Notes: generated from the sequence alone by a model not told the origin. Counted from the first letter of the stretch, positions 26,452 through 36,881 are shown. The stretch: 64,000 nucleotides of DNA from Acidobacteriota bacterium (GCA_019639235.1 JAHBSG010000001.1:62001-126000), one strand, 5' to 3'. Program-made: numbers and translations.

Positions 26452-27513
26452 TTACGGAACATCAATGCTCATCGTGCTGCCCGAGAAGCTGAAGTTCGGG
26501 CGCTTTCGGCCCTTCATGAACTTCGCAGCCGTTTGCGAGAGCGCCGTGATGATCATCGGCAATGCGATCGAGGGATCGGCCGGAACGTAAGCGGTCGTTG
26601 CTCCCTTGAGCAGCTTGCCGAAGGTCTCGGTGTGCGTTCCTCCGAACGAAGGAGTTCGGGTCGAGAGCGGAACCGAATCGGTCGTGATCGAGATAGCGTA
26701 CTTGTGGCCGCGGAGTTTTGAGCGGGTAAGGTACGATGTGATCTCTGCGACGTTGAGCATGTTCTGGCTCGAATTTGAACCGAGTGTGATGATCGCTGAA
26801 TTGCGTGTTTTCTGGGCGATCTGCATCATTTCGAGCGTGTCCTGCGAGATGTCGAGGCTAAGCTGCAGCTTCTTTTCAAAGCGGGCACGGGCGATCCCGG
26901 CGGCCATTTCGCTTCCGAGCAGATCAGGGCAAAAGACCGGAACGCGTGATTTATAAGCTGCTGTCAGGAGGCCGTCCTCGTTGGCGATCTCAGCCAGTTC
27001 GCGGCCGACCAGATGCAGGAACTCGCGTACGGCATACGGACGGGTCGTTTCAAGCTGGTTGACGACGCTGCCGATCCATTCATCGGCTTCCTGATACTCC
27101 TCGCGGTTTGCGAGAACGTCGCCGATGCGGGCAACGTCCGAGGCGTCGAGTTCTTCGTCGCTCATGCTCGGATGGCCCTGAAAATGATTGCGGCCGAGCG
27201 TTTCGTGAATGTCCTGAAAAAGCACGGTGCCTGAAAGCACAAGCACGTCAACGAAGCGGTTCTTCACCACATAAGCCAGCAGCCGGCGCATTCCCGACGA
27301 AACGAGGTTGCCCGAGCCGCACAGGTATATGGTCGAATTATCATCGAGCATATCGAGCCAAATGCGATGGGCTTCAGCCAACTGCTTTGCGCCAAAGCCG
27401 GCGCCTTCCATTTTCTCCAAAAGCCCGGCAACAGAGCGGTCGCGGTCGATCGGAACAGGCCTCGTCGGTACGGTGAGGAATTTTGAGGCCTTATTTTTCT
27501 TTTGAGTTACCAT
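26452..27513 (-). CDS. Deoxyhypusine synthase-like protein
   Basis: The 353-residue protein matches the DHS fold. The NAD-binding block is YLCGSGNLVSSGMRRLLAYV followed by DVLVLSGTVLFQD, then VFCPDLLGSEMA and a final THTETFGKLL/ADPSIALPMII region. Bacteria lack eIF5A; bacterial DHS-like enzymes instead act in polyamine chemistry, for example homospermidine synthesis. The segment where eukaryotic DHS carries its catalytic Lys reads TLGSNSSQNMLNVAE, with no Lys. The gene starts 49 bases after speA and is surely co-transcribed, which supports a polyamine role. The exact reaction is uncertain. Confidence 0.75.
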   Translation of the reverse strand: MVTQKKNKASKFLTVPTRPVPIDRDRSVAGLLEKMEGAGFGAKQLAEAHRIWLDMLDDNSTIYLCGSGNLVSSGMRRLLAYVVKNRFVDVLVLSGTVLFQDIHETLGRNHFQGHPSMSDEELDASDVARIGDVLANREEYQEADEWIGSVVNQLETTRPYAVREFLHLVGRELAEIANEDGLLTAAYKSRVPVFCPDLLGSEMAAGIARARFEKKLQLSLDISQDTLEMMQIAQKTRNSAIITLGSNSSQNMLNVAEITSYLTRSKLRGHKYAISITTDSVPLSTRTPSFGGTHTETFGKLLKGATTAYVPADPSIALPMIITALSQTAAKFMKGRKRPNFSFSGSTMSIDVP

Positions 27514-27562
27514 AGTTTCTCCAACACTGAAGATTGCATAAGACTAAATCGTTAGTTTGAGA

Positions 27563-29488
27563 TCAGACGGTGCCGTTGTGTGAGAGATACGTATAGCTCT
27601 CGCCCTGATTCTCGTAATATTCAATAAGATCGGTGCCTTCTTTCGTTGACAGAACACCGTCCTTTATCCGCTGCATTACTGAACGGCGGAATTGATCATG
27701 GAGCTGAACGGCGTCAAAGCGGGCCGTTGCCACAGCCTCGCCGAGCGTTGCGCCATAGATCACTTTCTTGATGATGTGGCCGTCCTCGCCGATAAAAATG
27801 TGAGCCTCATGAGGCACGCCGAAGAGGTTGTGATTGTTTCCCATCACTTCCTGATACGCACCGACCAGCATCATTGCGAGATAATAAGGCTCGCCGGAGT
27901 TAAGCGTGTGCAGCTCAAGGACGTTCTTAACATCGTGCAGGTCAACGAACTTATCAACAATGCCGTCCGAATCGCACGTGATATCACATAGCGTAGCATA
28001 TTCCGTCGGCTTTTTGTTGAGTCGATGTATCGGGACGATCGGGAAGAGCTGTTCGAGCGCCCAATTGTCCGGCATCGACCGAAAAACCGAGAAATTTGCC
28101 AGATATTTAACGCAAAGCAGCCGACGAAGGTCGTCAAACTCCTCCGAAACGTACTTTTTCTGCTGTGCGAACTGGTCTGCCCGTTCGCAGACGTCCCAGA
28201 AGAGCACTTCGCCTTTGCCCTTATCCTCAAGGTCGATAAGGCCGAGGTTGAACATCGTGAAAAGCTCTTCGCGGTGCTCAAGGGCGTCGTGGTAATACTC
28301 TCGGTGATTCTTGGCGTTTATCGTCTCGCGGAGGTCGTAAAGCTCTTTGACGACCTGCGGGTCGTCGGCGTCAACGGTCAGCGGGGTAATGTCCTCGACG
28401 ACCGTTTCAATTTCATCCTGAACGTTGGTCACCAGGATCGCGTGATACGCAGAAAGATACCGTCCGGATTCCTGGATTATTGTCGGGTGCGGGACGTTCT
28501 CGTCGTCGCAGACCGTTTTGATGACGTAAATAACGTCATTGGCGAACTCTTGAGCATTGTAGTTCGCCGAGCTTTCGAACGAGGTCCGTGAACCGTCATA
28601 ATCAACGGCCATGCCGCCGCCGACGTCGAGATAATCGATCTCAATGCCCATTTGGCGGATCTTCGCGTAAGTGCGGGCCGCCTCTTTCATTGCGTTCTTG
28701 ATCCGCTTGATGTCGGTAAGCTGCGAGCCGATATGGAAGTGGAGCAGCTTTAACATCGACGTCTTGCCGGCATCGTTGAGCTGACGGATGACGTCGAGGA
28801 TCTCGGTGGTGGTGAGGCCAAATTTTGCAGCCTCGCCGCCCGATTTTTCCCATTTGCCCGAACCCTTTGAATAAAGCTTTACCCGAACGCCGAGCATCGG
28901 CATATGGGCATCCGGATTCTCGGCCTCAAGATCAGCGGCGATGGCCAGGGCGTGCGTCAACTCGCTCATCTTTTCGATCACGATGACGACATTCTTGCCC
29001 GCACGTGCACCGGCGAAAGCAAGCTCGACAAAATCGCGGTCCTTGAAGCCGTTGAGTACGAGCAAGGAATCCTTTGATTGCTCAAGTGCAAGAGCGGCGT
29101 AGAGCTCTGCCTTTGAACCCGCCTCAAGGCCGAAGCTGTATCGCGAGCCTTCGCGAAGGTATTCCTCGATGACGGCACGGTTCTGGTTGACCTTCATCGG
29201 ATAAACGCAGAGGTGGCCGCCTTCGTAGTCGAATTCCTTGATAGCCTTTTTGAAAGAGGTGTGCAGCTTGCGGATCTGGCCGGCAAGAAGCTGAGGGAAC
29301 CGTAAAAGCACGGGGGTAGTGACACCGCGGCGGCGAAGATCGTCAATGATCTCTTTAACATCCGCGGTCAGCTTTTCGTCCTCCGGAGCACGGACAATGA
29401 GGTTGCCCTTGCGATTGACGCCAAAGTAGCCGGCACCCCAGTTCTCTATGCCGTAGGTTTCGGTCGTTTGTTCGGTTACAGAACTCAA
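27563..29488 (-). CDS. speA: Biosynthetic arginine decarboxylase
   Basis: This is a fold-III PLP decarboxylase producing agmatine from arginine, the first step to putrescine and spermidine. The 641 residues show the PLP lysine in CVYPMKVNQNRAVIEE, HIGSQLTDIKRI, DVGGGMAVDYDGS and the late VCERAD/Cys region. The start is a TTG at 29488 with AGGGA five bases upstream, giving MSSVTEQTTETYGIENWG. It overlaps the stop of a possible small membrane protein. The DHS-like gene follows directly. Confidence 0.93.
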   Translation of the reverse strand: MSSVTEQTTETYGIENWGAGYFGVNRKGNLIVRAPEDEKLTADVKEIIDDLRRRGVTTPVLLRFPQLLAGQIRKLHTSFKKAIKEFDYEGGHLCVYPMKVNQNRAVIEEYLREGSRYSFGLEAGSKAELYAALALEQSKDSLLVLNGFKDRDFVELAFAGARAGKNVVIVIEKMSELTHALAIAADLEAENPDAHMPMLGVRVKLYSKGSGKWEKSGGEAAKFGLTTTEILDVIRQLNDAGKTSMLKLLHFHIGSQLTDIKRIKNAMKEAARTYAKIRQMGIEIDYLDVGGGMAVDYDGSRTSFESSANYNAQEFANDVIYVIKTVCDDENVPHPTIIQESGRYLSAYHAILVTNVQDEIETVVEDITPLTVDADDPQVVKELYDLRETINAKNHREYYHDALEHREELFTMFNLGLIDLEDKGKGEVLFWDVCERADQFAQQKKYVSEEFDDLRRLLCVKYLANFSVFRSMPDNWALEQLFPIVPIHRLNKKPTEYATLCDITCDSDGIVDKFVDLHDVKNVLELHTLNSGEPYYLAMMLVGAYQEVMGNNHNLFGVPHEAHIFIGEDGHIIKKVIYGATLGEAVATARFDAVQLHDQFRRSVMQRIKDGVLSTKEGTDLIEYYENQGESYTYLSHNGTV

Positions 29489-29616
29489 TTCTTTCCCTCA
29501 AAGGCCGCGATAAGCGACGAAATTAACGCAATAACAAAAATACAGAGTGTAATAAAAATCGAAGAAAAATAAAAGCCCCTTTTTCTCAAAGGTTTAACTG
29601 CGGTCCCGGCAGACAT
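29485..29616 (-). CDS. Possible 43-residue single-pass membrane protein
   Basis: The frame reads MSAGTAVKPLRKRGFYF and then one membrane helix (FITLCIFVIALISSLIAAF), ending EGKN. Basic residues before the helix fit an N-in orientation. Its TGA overlaps the TTG of speA, which suggests coupling. No clear ribosome-binding site precedes the ATG, so it may only be the leader region of speA. Confidence 0.35.
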   Translation of the reverse strand: MSAGTAVKPLRKRGFYFSSIFITLCIFVIALISSLIAAFEGKN

Positions 29617-29834
29617 TACCGGCTCGTCTTCGTTGGCACGGGCTTTGCACAATAACCTCGTGGTTACGGCAGTAACGCGACTGCAAATGAAGGAATCATT
29701 GGGGTTACTAGAACGATTGCAGTTACGATCAACCCGATAACCGGTCAAAATGGCAAAAAGTGGTGTCAAAAAATGTCACCGGACTAATGAAAAAACCAGG
29801 AAGAGCCATCATCGAACAGGAACGGATTGAACAT

Positions 29835-30254
29835 ATGAAAACGAACGGACAAGGCGGATTTTCGCTTATCGAACTGTTAATAGTGGTAGTTATCGTCGGA
29901 ATTGTTGCCGCACTCGCCGTACCGTCATTTCAGCGTGGCATTCGTGCTGCAGAGAACGGGACTGCGTTCGCGACCCTTCGTACGATCTCGTCATCGCAGG
30001 TCGGCTATTTTTCGCAGAACAGCCGGTTTGCCCGACTCTCCGAACTCAATAATGCGTCGAATCAGGTGTTTGGCGTGACCGCAGGAGACCGCGTCATTCG
30101 TGGCCGCTACGTGTTTGAGATGACCCCGTCGAACCCGACCGATGCCGAACTCAGGGATTCCTTTACCATCACGGCAACCCGGTCCGTATCGGACGATACG
30201 GTCTATAAATATGAATTGACCCACACTGGTGAGATCCAACAGATCCTGCCTTAG
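29835..30254 (+). CDS. Type IV pilin-like protein
   Basis: The 139-residue prepilin has a short leader MKTNGQGG followed by FSLIELLIVVVIVGIVAAL. This is the classical G|F cleavage site with Glu at +5 and a hydrophobic N-terminal helix. The rest (AENGTAFATLRTISSSQVGY) resembles PilA/GspG-type major pilins. It should be processed by PilD and assembled into a pilus or pseudopilus. No other pilus gene is in view apart from the unknown gene 60 bases downstream. The start at 29835 is fixed by the leader. Confidence 0.88.
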   Translation: MKTNGQGGFSLIELLIVVVIVGIVAALAVPSFQRGIRAAENGTAFATLRTISSSQVGYFSQNSRFARLSELNNASNQVFGVTAGDRVIRGRYVFEMTPSNPTDAELRDSFTITATRSVSDDTVYKYELTHTGEIQQILP

Positions 30255-30314
30255 CCCCCAAAACAAGCCTCCCACGCCGCCTCCCCGCACCCTCAAGGCG
30301 AACCGCATACTACA

Positions 30315-31949
30315 ATGAATGTTTTTGAAGATCTCGTCGAAGAATTAAAGGAAGAGAATCTCCTCGAGTCAACGTTTGTCGAAGGCTCGGGGACGTCTCA
30401 CGTCTCCGCGAACGGCGAAGTGCTTCCACCGTCGCCCCCGCTCGCGATGGATTTTGGTTCCGTGGCCGCCGAGCCGGAAGTCGAGGCCTCGGCCGACGCC
30501 GAAGAGTTGGAGGAGATCCAGATCGAGACTGACGGCTTTGATATCAGCGCTGAGATCGATCCGGAGCCGGAAATCCCGGTAGCCGACGTTCCAAAGATCA
30601 CAAAAGCAAGAAGCCAGACAGATTTTCTGCGACGAAGGGCGAACGAAGAGGTCAGCAGCCTTCAGATGGTCGAACACGTTCTCGCCGGTGTTGAGCGCGA
30701 ACACCTGAAGATGGTTCCGACGCCTTACGACGACCTTAACGCCAAAAAAGCGCTTCATCGCTTTCTGCAGTCCCTCGAAATTCCTCAAAACGAAGAAACC
30801 GCTGAAGCTGAGTTCGAACTGCTTCAGGAGACCCAATCGTGGGCCTCGACCCTGGCCGAACGCGACAGCCGGGTTTCGGTGGCGAACCTGCGCAGGTTCT
30901 GCGAAAATTCAAGGCCCGCACTCAGTTCACAGGCGCTGATCGCCCTCGCCCGTTTTTACCGGAACGGGGCATTGACCGACGTCAATCTCGAGAAGTTCGA
31001 CTTCGTAATGACCCGCCTCTTTTCGCGCGATGCGGGGGGAGAGAAGCGAAGGCTCCTTTTTGACCGGTCGGATGTTGTCCCGCATATCAAGACGCTTTAT
31101 GAGAACTGGTCGAGCGTCTGCCTTTACACGTTGGAGGAGAACGGCCGGGAGATCGGGGAACTCGTTTCCACACTGGCCGGAATAAGAACCACATCGGACG
31201 CTGCGACGACCATTGACGATCTTTTGGCAAGCGGTGTATTTGAGTCGGTGCGATCGGTGAAGCAGCAGTCGGGCGAGTATTTCATGGTCCCGGAGGTCCT
31301 GGCCGCCGCGATCGAAACGAACATTCATCTCGGCAACCGATTTGTTGAGTTGGCAGAGTCCAGCCGCAAGGTAAACACCATAAGCGAGATCGAAGAACGG
31401 TTTGGCGATCAATACGATCATTTGATCTCGGCAGCCACAGGAAAGACCTACCTACTATGCGATCTCGTTTCGGGTGATGCCAACCACGCGCGCGAGCGCA
31501 TCAACGTCAAGTTCACACCCGTCGCGGACGAAGCAAAGAAGCCGACGACCACGGGCGTTTCCACTAAAGGAACGCGATTTCTCGCATTTCAGGCAAACAA
31601 GTGGCTTCTGCTTGCAGCGACGGTGCTTATCGGCATCAGCGTTGGCCTTTATGTTTGGGCTGACCAGATGGTCGAGTCCAATAAGGCGAGCATTGTTGCG
31701 GAAGAGATCGATCTGGCCGGCTCGGAGCTTGCGCCGCATCTCGGCAAAGCTAAATTCACCAAAGACACTCTGTACCCGCTGACCGAGCCGACATGGGATT
31801 CGCTCTCAGAAACGGAGCAAAAACAATTGGCAGCGAAGGCGTTCGAATTTGCAAAAAAGAAGAACCTTTCGAAGGTCAGTATCCTTAACTATCGCGGCCG
31901 GACGGTTGCATTTGCAACGTCGAACGGGGTCGAGCTGGTAAAGCCGTAG
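30315..31949 (+). CDS. Unknown protein with one C-terminal membrane helix
   Basis: I do not recognise a family. The 544 residues begin with an acidic, low-complexity 90-residue stretch (MNVFEDLVEELKEENLLEST; many Glu/Asp/Ala). A mostly helical region of about 300 residues follows. One membrane helix lies at about residues 431-449 (WLLLAATVLIGISVGLYVW), and a small extracytoplasmic domain ends GRTVAFATSNGVELVKP. The layout, a large cytoplasmic part plus a tail anchor, resembles regulatory or pilus-assembly accessory proteins. It lies 60 bases after the pilin gene on the same strand. Confidence 0.7.
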   Translation: MNVFEDLVEELKEENLLESTFVEGSGTSHVSANGEVLPPSPPLAMDFGSVAAEPEVEASADAEELEEIQIETDGFDISAEIDPEPEIPVADVPKITKARSQTDFLRRRANEEVSSLQMVEHVLAGVEREHLKMVPTPYDDLNAKKALHRFLQSLEIPQNEETAEAEFELLQETQSWASTLAERDSRVSVANLRRFCENSRPALSSQALIALARFYRNGALTDVNLEKFDFVMTRLFSRDAGGEKRRLLFDRSDVVPHIKTLYENWSSVCLYTLEENGREIGELVSTLAGIRTTSDAATTIDDLLASGVFESVRSVKQQSGEYFMVPEVLAAAIETNIHLGNRFVELAESSRKVNTISEIEERFGDQYDHLISAATGKTYLLCDLVSGDANHARERINVKFTPVADEAKKPTTTGVSTKGTRFLAFQANKWLLLAATVLIGISVGLYVWADQMVESNKASIVAEEIDLAGSELAPHLGKAKFTKDTLYPLTEPTWDSLSETEQKQLAAKAFEFAKKKNLSKVSILNYRGRTVAFATSNGVELVKP

Positions 31950-32235
31950 TCCGGGTGGATACAATTTCGTGTGAGCGGCCGAGCTTCTCGGGAAGCCGGC
32001 CGTTCGGCGTTTTGGCGAGGAAGGTCCATAGACGAGAACGCCCCGTGGCTCAGGAAAATCTGAATTTCGGAATCAATTCTTCGTTTACACCCGTCAAGTT
32101 CCATCAAAAGACAGATAGGACTGCTTCAGCCACAGCTCTGACAACCAGCCGATTGCAAACATCGTCGGTTTTTGAGTAAATAATGATGAGCCGTCCATTC
32201 GAACAACCAGACCCGACAAGTCGCTTTGAAGTATT

Positions 32236-34659
32236 ATGCAGGAATTTTCCGACGAGATGCCTTCCGACATAAAACGATATCCGATGGTCCCGATCAGGGA
32301 CGTTGTGATATTTCCCTCGACCAAGGTCGCATTTAAGATCGGCCGCCCAAGCAGCGTTCGTGCGCTTGAGCAGGCGATGGCAGGCGAGCGGGACATATTT
32401 CTTGCGACCCAGCACGATGCAACGATCGACGAGCCCTCCGCCGATGAGATATATCAGGTCGGTACGCTTGGCCGGATCCTTCAGGCACAGCGTCAAGAGA
32501 ATGGGCAGATCAAGGTCGTCGTCGAAGGCCGCGAGCGCGGGCAATCCGTAAAGATCGAACAGGACGACGACGGGATGTTCTTCGCCTATGTCCGGCGGGT
32601 GCAGTCAACGGACGAATCAGGCTTCCGTACGGACGGGCTTTTGCAGAAGATCCATACCCAGGTCGAGCAGTTTCTGCGTGTCTCGCCGGATGCCTACACG
32701 GATGCCTTGCACGCAAGCTTACGTGGCGTTTCGGCCTCGCACATTGCGGATTCGATGTCCTCGCATCTGCGGATAAGCGTTGAGGAAAAGCAGGCGTTGC
32801 TTGAGACGTTCTCGGTCTCCAGCCGATTGACGCAGCTCATTGAGATCCTCGAGCAAGAGATCGAGAAGCGGCAGCTTGACCGCGCGATCCACGCAAGGAC
32901 CAAGAAGCAGATGGACAAGCATCAGCGTGAGTATTACCTCAACGAGCAGATCAAGGCCATCCACAAGGAACTTGGGCGAAAGGACGAAAAGGCCGAGCTC
33001 GAAGAGTTGAAGAAAAAGGTCGAAGAATCGGGCATGACCGAGGAGGCCCGCGACAAGGCGATGCAGGAGATCGCCCGGCTCGAAGCGATGCCGCCGATGT
33101 CGGCCGAAAGCACGGTCGCGCGGACCTATATCGAATGGCTTTTGAACGTTCCGTGGAAAGACCGCTCGGACGAGATCGAGAACCTTATTGAGGCCGAACG
33201 AACGCTCAACGAAGACCATTACGGGCTTGAGAAGATCAAGGAACGCATCCTCGAGTTTTTGGCCGTCCGGCAATTGGTCAAGAATCCGAAGGGAACCATT
33301 TTGTGCTTTGTCGGAGCTCCGGGTGTCGGTAAGACATCGCTCGGCAAGTCGATCGCGAATGCGACCGGACGGAAGTTCATGCGGCTTGCGCTTGGCGGCG
33401 TCCACGATGAGGCAGAGATCCGCGGGCACAGGCGGACGTATATCGGGGCACTGCCCGGCCAGATCATCCAGTTGATGAAACGGGCGGGCACCGTCAATCC
33501 GGTGATCCTTCTCGATGAGGTCGATAAGCTCGGCCGCGATTTCCGCGGCGACCCGAGTGCGGCATTGCTCGAGGTGCTCGACCCGGAACAGAACGATACG
33601 TTCCGCGATCACTATTTGGACGTCGATTACGACCTCTCGAACGTGTTTTTCATAGCGACGGCGAACGTTTTGCACACCATCCCGCCGGCATTGCAGGACA
33701 GGCTTGAGATACTCAATCTCTCGGGTTACACCGAGCGGGAAAAGGTCGAGATCGCAAAGCGGCATTTGATCCCGAAGCAGTGTGAGAATAACGGTATCAA
33801 CCCGGATAAGGTTACGTTTACGGACGACGGGATACTTGAGACGATCAGGCATTACACCCGAGAGGCGGGCGTCCGCAGCCTTGAACGCGAGTTGAGTTCC
33901 TGCCTACGCAAGATCGCCCGCAAGTTCGTGGTCGCCGAGTCGAAAGAAGATTTTCGCGTTGTGATCGATGCGGAGAAGGTCCGCGAACTGCTCGGCACGA
34001 TCCGCTTCCGCAAACAGGATGTTGCGAGGACGAGCGAGATCGGGCTCGTGAATGGGCTCGCGTGGACCGAGGTCGGCGGCGACGTTCTGCAGGTCGAAGC
34101 TACGCTCGTCGCCGGCAAGGGCGACGTCACGCTCACGGGAAAGCTCGGCGAGGTGATGCAGGAATCGGCCCGTGCGGCGTTGACCTGCGTTCGTTCGCGG
34201 GCAGATGCCCTCGGCATCGATAACAAAGACTTCCGCGAGAAGGACCTGCACATACACGTGCCTGAAGGAGCGATCCCGAAGGACGGCCCAAGCGCCGGCA
34301 TCACGATCGCGACGGCAATGGTCTCGGCGTTGACCAAGACGAAGGCCCGCCATGATGTGGCCATGACCGGCGAGATCACGCTCCGCGGAAAGGTGCTGCC
34401 GATCGGTGGCGTAAAAGAGAAACTGCTGGCGGCACATCGGTTCGGCCTGCGGACACTTGTACTCTCGCGTGAGAACGAGAAGGACCTGGCGGACATTCCG
34501 GAGGAAGTTCGCGATGACCTGACGATAACGCTCGTTGATACGATCGATGAGGTACTCAAGGTCGCGATCGAACGTCCCCAGGACGGCGAATCGGTCGTCC
34601 CGCATGTTGTTACGATGGTCGAACAGCCTTCGCTTGGCGAGAGTACGCTCACGCCATGA
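32236..34659 (+). CDS. lon: ATP-dependent protease Lon
   Basis: This cytoplasmic AAA+ protease degrades misfolded and regulatory proteins. The 807 residues have the LON substrate domain (YPMVPIRDVVIFPSTKVAF), coiled-coil linker, Walker A GAPGVGKTSLGKS and Walker B VILLDEVDKLGRDF. The C-terminal protease domain has the catalytic Ser in PKDGPSAGITIATAM and the partner Lys further on. Its last four bases overlap the engB start (ATGA). The 286 bases upstream contain no gene; no CIRCE element was seen there. Confidence 0.97.
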   Translation: MQEFSDEMPSDIKRYPMVPIRDVVIFPSTKVAFKIGRPSSVRALEQAMAGERDIFLATQHDATIDEPSADEIYQVGTLGRILQAQRQENGQIKVVVEGRERGQSVKIEQDDDGMFFAYVRRVQSTDESGFRTDGLLQKIHTQVEQFLRVSPDAYTDALHASLRGVSASHIADSMSSHLRISVEEKQALLETFSVSSRLTQLIEILEQEIEKRQLDRAIHARTKKQMDKHQREYYLNEQIKAIHKELGRKDEKAELEELKKKVEESGMTEEARDKAMQEIARLEAMPPMSAESTVARTYIEWLLNVPWKDRSDEIENLIEAERTLNEDHYGLEKIKERILEFLAVRQLVKNPKGTILCFVGAPGVGKTSLGKSIANATGRKFMRLALGGVHDEAEIRGHRRTYIGALPGQIIQLMKRAGTVNPVILLDEVDKLGRDFRGDPSAALLEVLDPEQNDTFRDHYLDVDYDLSNVFFIATANVLHTIPPALQDRLEILNLSGYTEREKVEIAKRHLIPKQCENNGINPDKVTFTDDGILETIRHYTREAGVRSLERELSSCLRKIARKFVVAESKEDFRVVIDAEKVRELLGTIRFRKQDVARTSEIGLVNGLAWTEVGGDVLQVEATLVAGKGDVTLTGKLGEVMQESARAALTCVRSRADALGIDNKDFREKDLHIHVPEGAIPKDGPSAGITIATAMVSALTKTKARHDVAMTGEITLRGKVLPIGGVKEKLLAAHRFGLRTLVLSRENEKDLADIPEEVRDDLTITLVDTIDEVLKVAIERPQDGESVVPHVVTMVEQPSLGESTLTP

Positions 34660-35237
34660 AGATCGCCTCGGCCGATTTCGTAAAGAGCGCGTTCGACGCC
34701 TCGCATCTGGTCACGGACGGCCTGCCTGAGATAGCATTTCTCGGCAGGTCGAACGTCGGCAAATCATCGCTTCTTAATTCGCTGCTGCTTCGGAAAGGCC
34801 TCGCCCGGACCTCGCGGACGCCCGGCCGGACGCAGAGCATCAATTATTTTCTCGTTAATTCAGCTTTTTACTTCGTCGACCTGCCGGGCTATGGCTACGC
34901 AAAAGTTCCCAAGTCGATGCGGCAGGAATGGGGAAAACTGGCGGGCGATTACCTGGAGACCCGTGCCGAACTTGCCTTATGTGTCCAGCTTGTCGATTCG
35001 CGGCATAAGCCCTCGGAACTTGATATTGAGCTTTTCGATTGGTTGGTAGCGAACAACCGGCCGCATATCGTTGTTGCTACAAAAGCCGACAAACTCTCGG
35101 CGAATAAATTGAATCAAAGCCTTAAGCTCATCAAGGAAACGCTCGGCGACGCCGAGATCCTCGCTTACTCGTCCGAAACGGGAAAGGGCCGCGATAAGCT
35201 CTGGGCACGAATTTCCGAGGCCCTCGAAAAATATTGA
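34656..35237 (+). CDS. engB: Ribosome-biogenesis GTPase EngB/YsxC
   Basis: This small GTPase is needed for 50S subunit assembly. The 193 residues show G1 GRSNVGKSSLLNSL, G2 around RTSRTPGRTQ, G3 DLPGYGYAK, G4 TKADKL and G5 YSSETG. It starts within the lon stop (ATGA overlap). The lon-ysxC pair is also found in Bacillus, so the coupling is not unique. Confidence 0.96.
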   Translation: MKIASADFVKSAFDASHLVTDGLPEIAFLGRSNVGKSSLLNSLLLRKGLARTSRTPGRTQSINYFLVNSAFYFVDLPGYGYAKVPKSMRQEWGKLAGDYLETRAELALCVQLVDSRHKPSELDIELFDWLVANNRPHIVVATKADKLSANKLNQSLKLIKETLGDAEILAYSSETGKGRDKLWARISEALEKY

Positions 35238-35465
35238 AAAAAATATTTGCTTTCCTTCGCCGAATGGTGTAAACAATAGGTTATTCCTTGATCCTAAAGG
35301 TTTCTGCGGATTTGCTCTCCGCTTATTCTTACTAATACTGCGTTCATTTCCATACGAATACCTCCGTGTAAATCTTGAAGCCGTTTTTCGGCGCGTCCGC
35401 CCGGAAACCTCTAACCGGAACTCGATGGAATAAGGAGCACTGATTCCAAACTCTGCTAAAAGATA

Positions 35466-36875
35466 ATGGCAACCAAAACTACCACCACCCGCAGGGGTAA
35501 ATCGGCCGCAAAGGACGAAACTCCCTCTAATCCCGAATCGGTCGAGACCGCAGCAGCGGAAAACGCCGACGAAAAGCCGGCAGCGGCTGAAAAGCCAGCG
35601 GCAAACAACGGCGCGACCGGGGAACTTCTTAACCTCGCCAACCTGAAGGATATGTCGATCAGCGAACTGACACATATCGCGAAGGAAATGGGCATTGAAG
35701 GGGCGACCGGCCTCCGCAAGCAGGAACTGATCTTCAAGCTGCTTGCGGCGCAAACGGAAAAAAGCGGCCTGATCTTCTCGGAAGGCGTTCTTGAAACCCT
35801 GCCGGATGGCTTCGGCTTTCTCCGCGCACCCGAATACAACTACCTTCCCGGCCCGGACGACATATACGTAAGCCCGTCGCAGATACGCAAATTTGACCTC
35901 CGGACCGGCGACACGGTCTCAGGTCAGATCCGCCCGCCGAAGGAAGGTGAGCGCTATTTTGCTCTGATCAAGGTCGAAGCGATCAATTTTGAGGCTCCGG
36001 AGACATCGCGGGAGAAAATATTTTTTGACAACCTGACGCCGCTCTATCCCGATGAGCAGCTCAAGATGGAAACCTCGTCGGACAACATTTCGGCACGGGT
36101 CATCGATCTTGTAACACCCATCGGCAAAGGCCAGCGTGCATTGATTGTCGCACCGCCGAGAACCGGTAAGACGATGCTTTTGCAGACGGTCGCAAACTCG
36201 ATCACGCAAAATCATCCGGAAGTAACGCTCATCGTACTGCTGATCGACGAACGTCCGGAAGAAGTGACCGATATGCAGCGTTCGGTTCGCGGCGAGGTCA
36301 TTTCTTCGACCTTTGACGAGCCGCCGACGCGGCACGTTCAGGTCGCCGACATGGTCATCGAAAAGGCAAAGCGGCTGGTCGAGCACAAACGCGATGTCGT
36401 TATCCTTCTTGACTCGATCACGCGTCTCGCCCGGGCTCACAACGCCGTTGTTCCGCCTTCGGGCAAGATCCTGTCAGGCGGTATCGATTCGAATGCACTG
36501 CAACGGCCGAAGCGCTTCTTCGGTGCGGCACGCAACATCGAAGAGGGCGGTTCGCTTACTATCATCGCAACCGCGCTGATCGACACCGGCTCGCGAATGG
36601 ACGATGTGATCTTCGAAGAATTCAAGGGAACCGGTAACTCTGAAATTCACCTCGACAGACGTCTCTCGGATAAACGGCTCTTCCCGGCGATCGACCTCCA
36701 GCGGTCGGGAACGCGCAAAGAAGAGCTTCTGCTCAGCAAGGAAGACCTCAACCGCATCTGGGTCATGCGGCGTGTGCTTAACCCGCTCTCGCCGGTCGAA
36801 CAGATGGAGGTCGTGCTCGAACGGCTTGGTAAGACCAAGAAAAACGCCGAGTTCCTCGCCTCAATGCAGACCTAG
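35466..36875 (+). CDS. rho: Transcription termination factor Rho
   Basis: This hexameric RNA helicase ends transcription. The 469 residues comprise a roughly 55-residue low-complexity N-terminal extension (Ala/Glu/Lys/Pro-rich), the Rho_N domain ([17 protein letters not shown]), the RNA-binding cold-shock-like domain ([18 protein letters not shown]) and the ATPase. The ATPase has Walker [28 protein letters not shown] and [20 protein letters not shown]. The 228 bases upstream are gene-free and may hold a leader; Rho often autoregulates, but no element was identified. Confidence 0.97.
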   Translation: MATKTTTTRRGKSAAKDETPSNPESVETAAAENADEKPAAAEKPAANNGATGELLNLANLKDMSISELTHIAKEMGIEGATGLRKQELIFKLLAAQTEKSGLIFSEGVLETLPDGFGFLRAPEYNYLPGPDDIYVSPSQIRKFDLRTGDTVSGQIRPPKEGERYFALIKVEAINFEAPETSREKIFFDNLTPLYPDEQLKMETSSDNISARVIDLVTPIGKGQRALIVAPPRTGKTMLLQTVANSITQNHPEVTLIVLLIDERPEEVTDMQRSVRGEVISSTFDEPPTRHVQVADMVIEKAKRLVEHKRDVVILLDSITRLARAHNAVVPPSGKILSGGIDSNALQRPKRFFGAARNIEEGGSLTIIATALIDTGSRMDDVIFEEFKGTGNSEIHLDRRLSDKRLFPAIDLQRSGTRKEELLLSKEDLNRIWVMRRVLNPLSPVEQMEVVLERLGKTKKNAEFLASMQT

Positions 36876-36881
36876 GCAGTC

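Noticed and set aside
31950..32235. Heat-shock CIRCE operator upstream of lon
   Set aside because: No TTAGCACTC/GAGTGCTAA inverted repeat was found in the region.
32719..34706. Long minus-strand frames (284-377 codons) opposite lon
   Set aside because: They are shadows of lon. Codon composition and protein pattern are not natural, and lon is certain.
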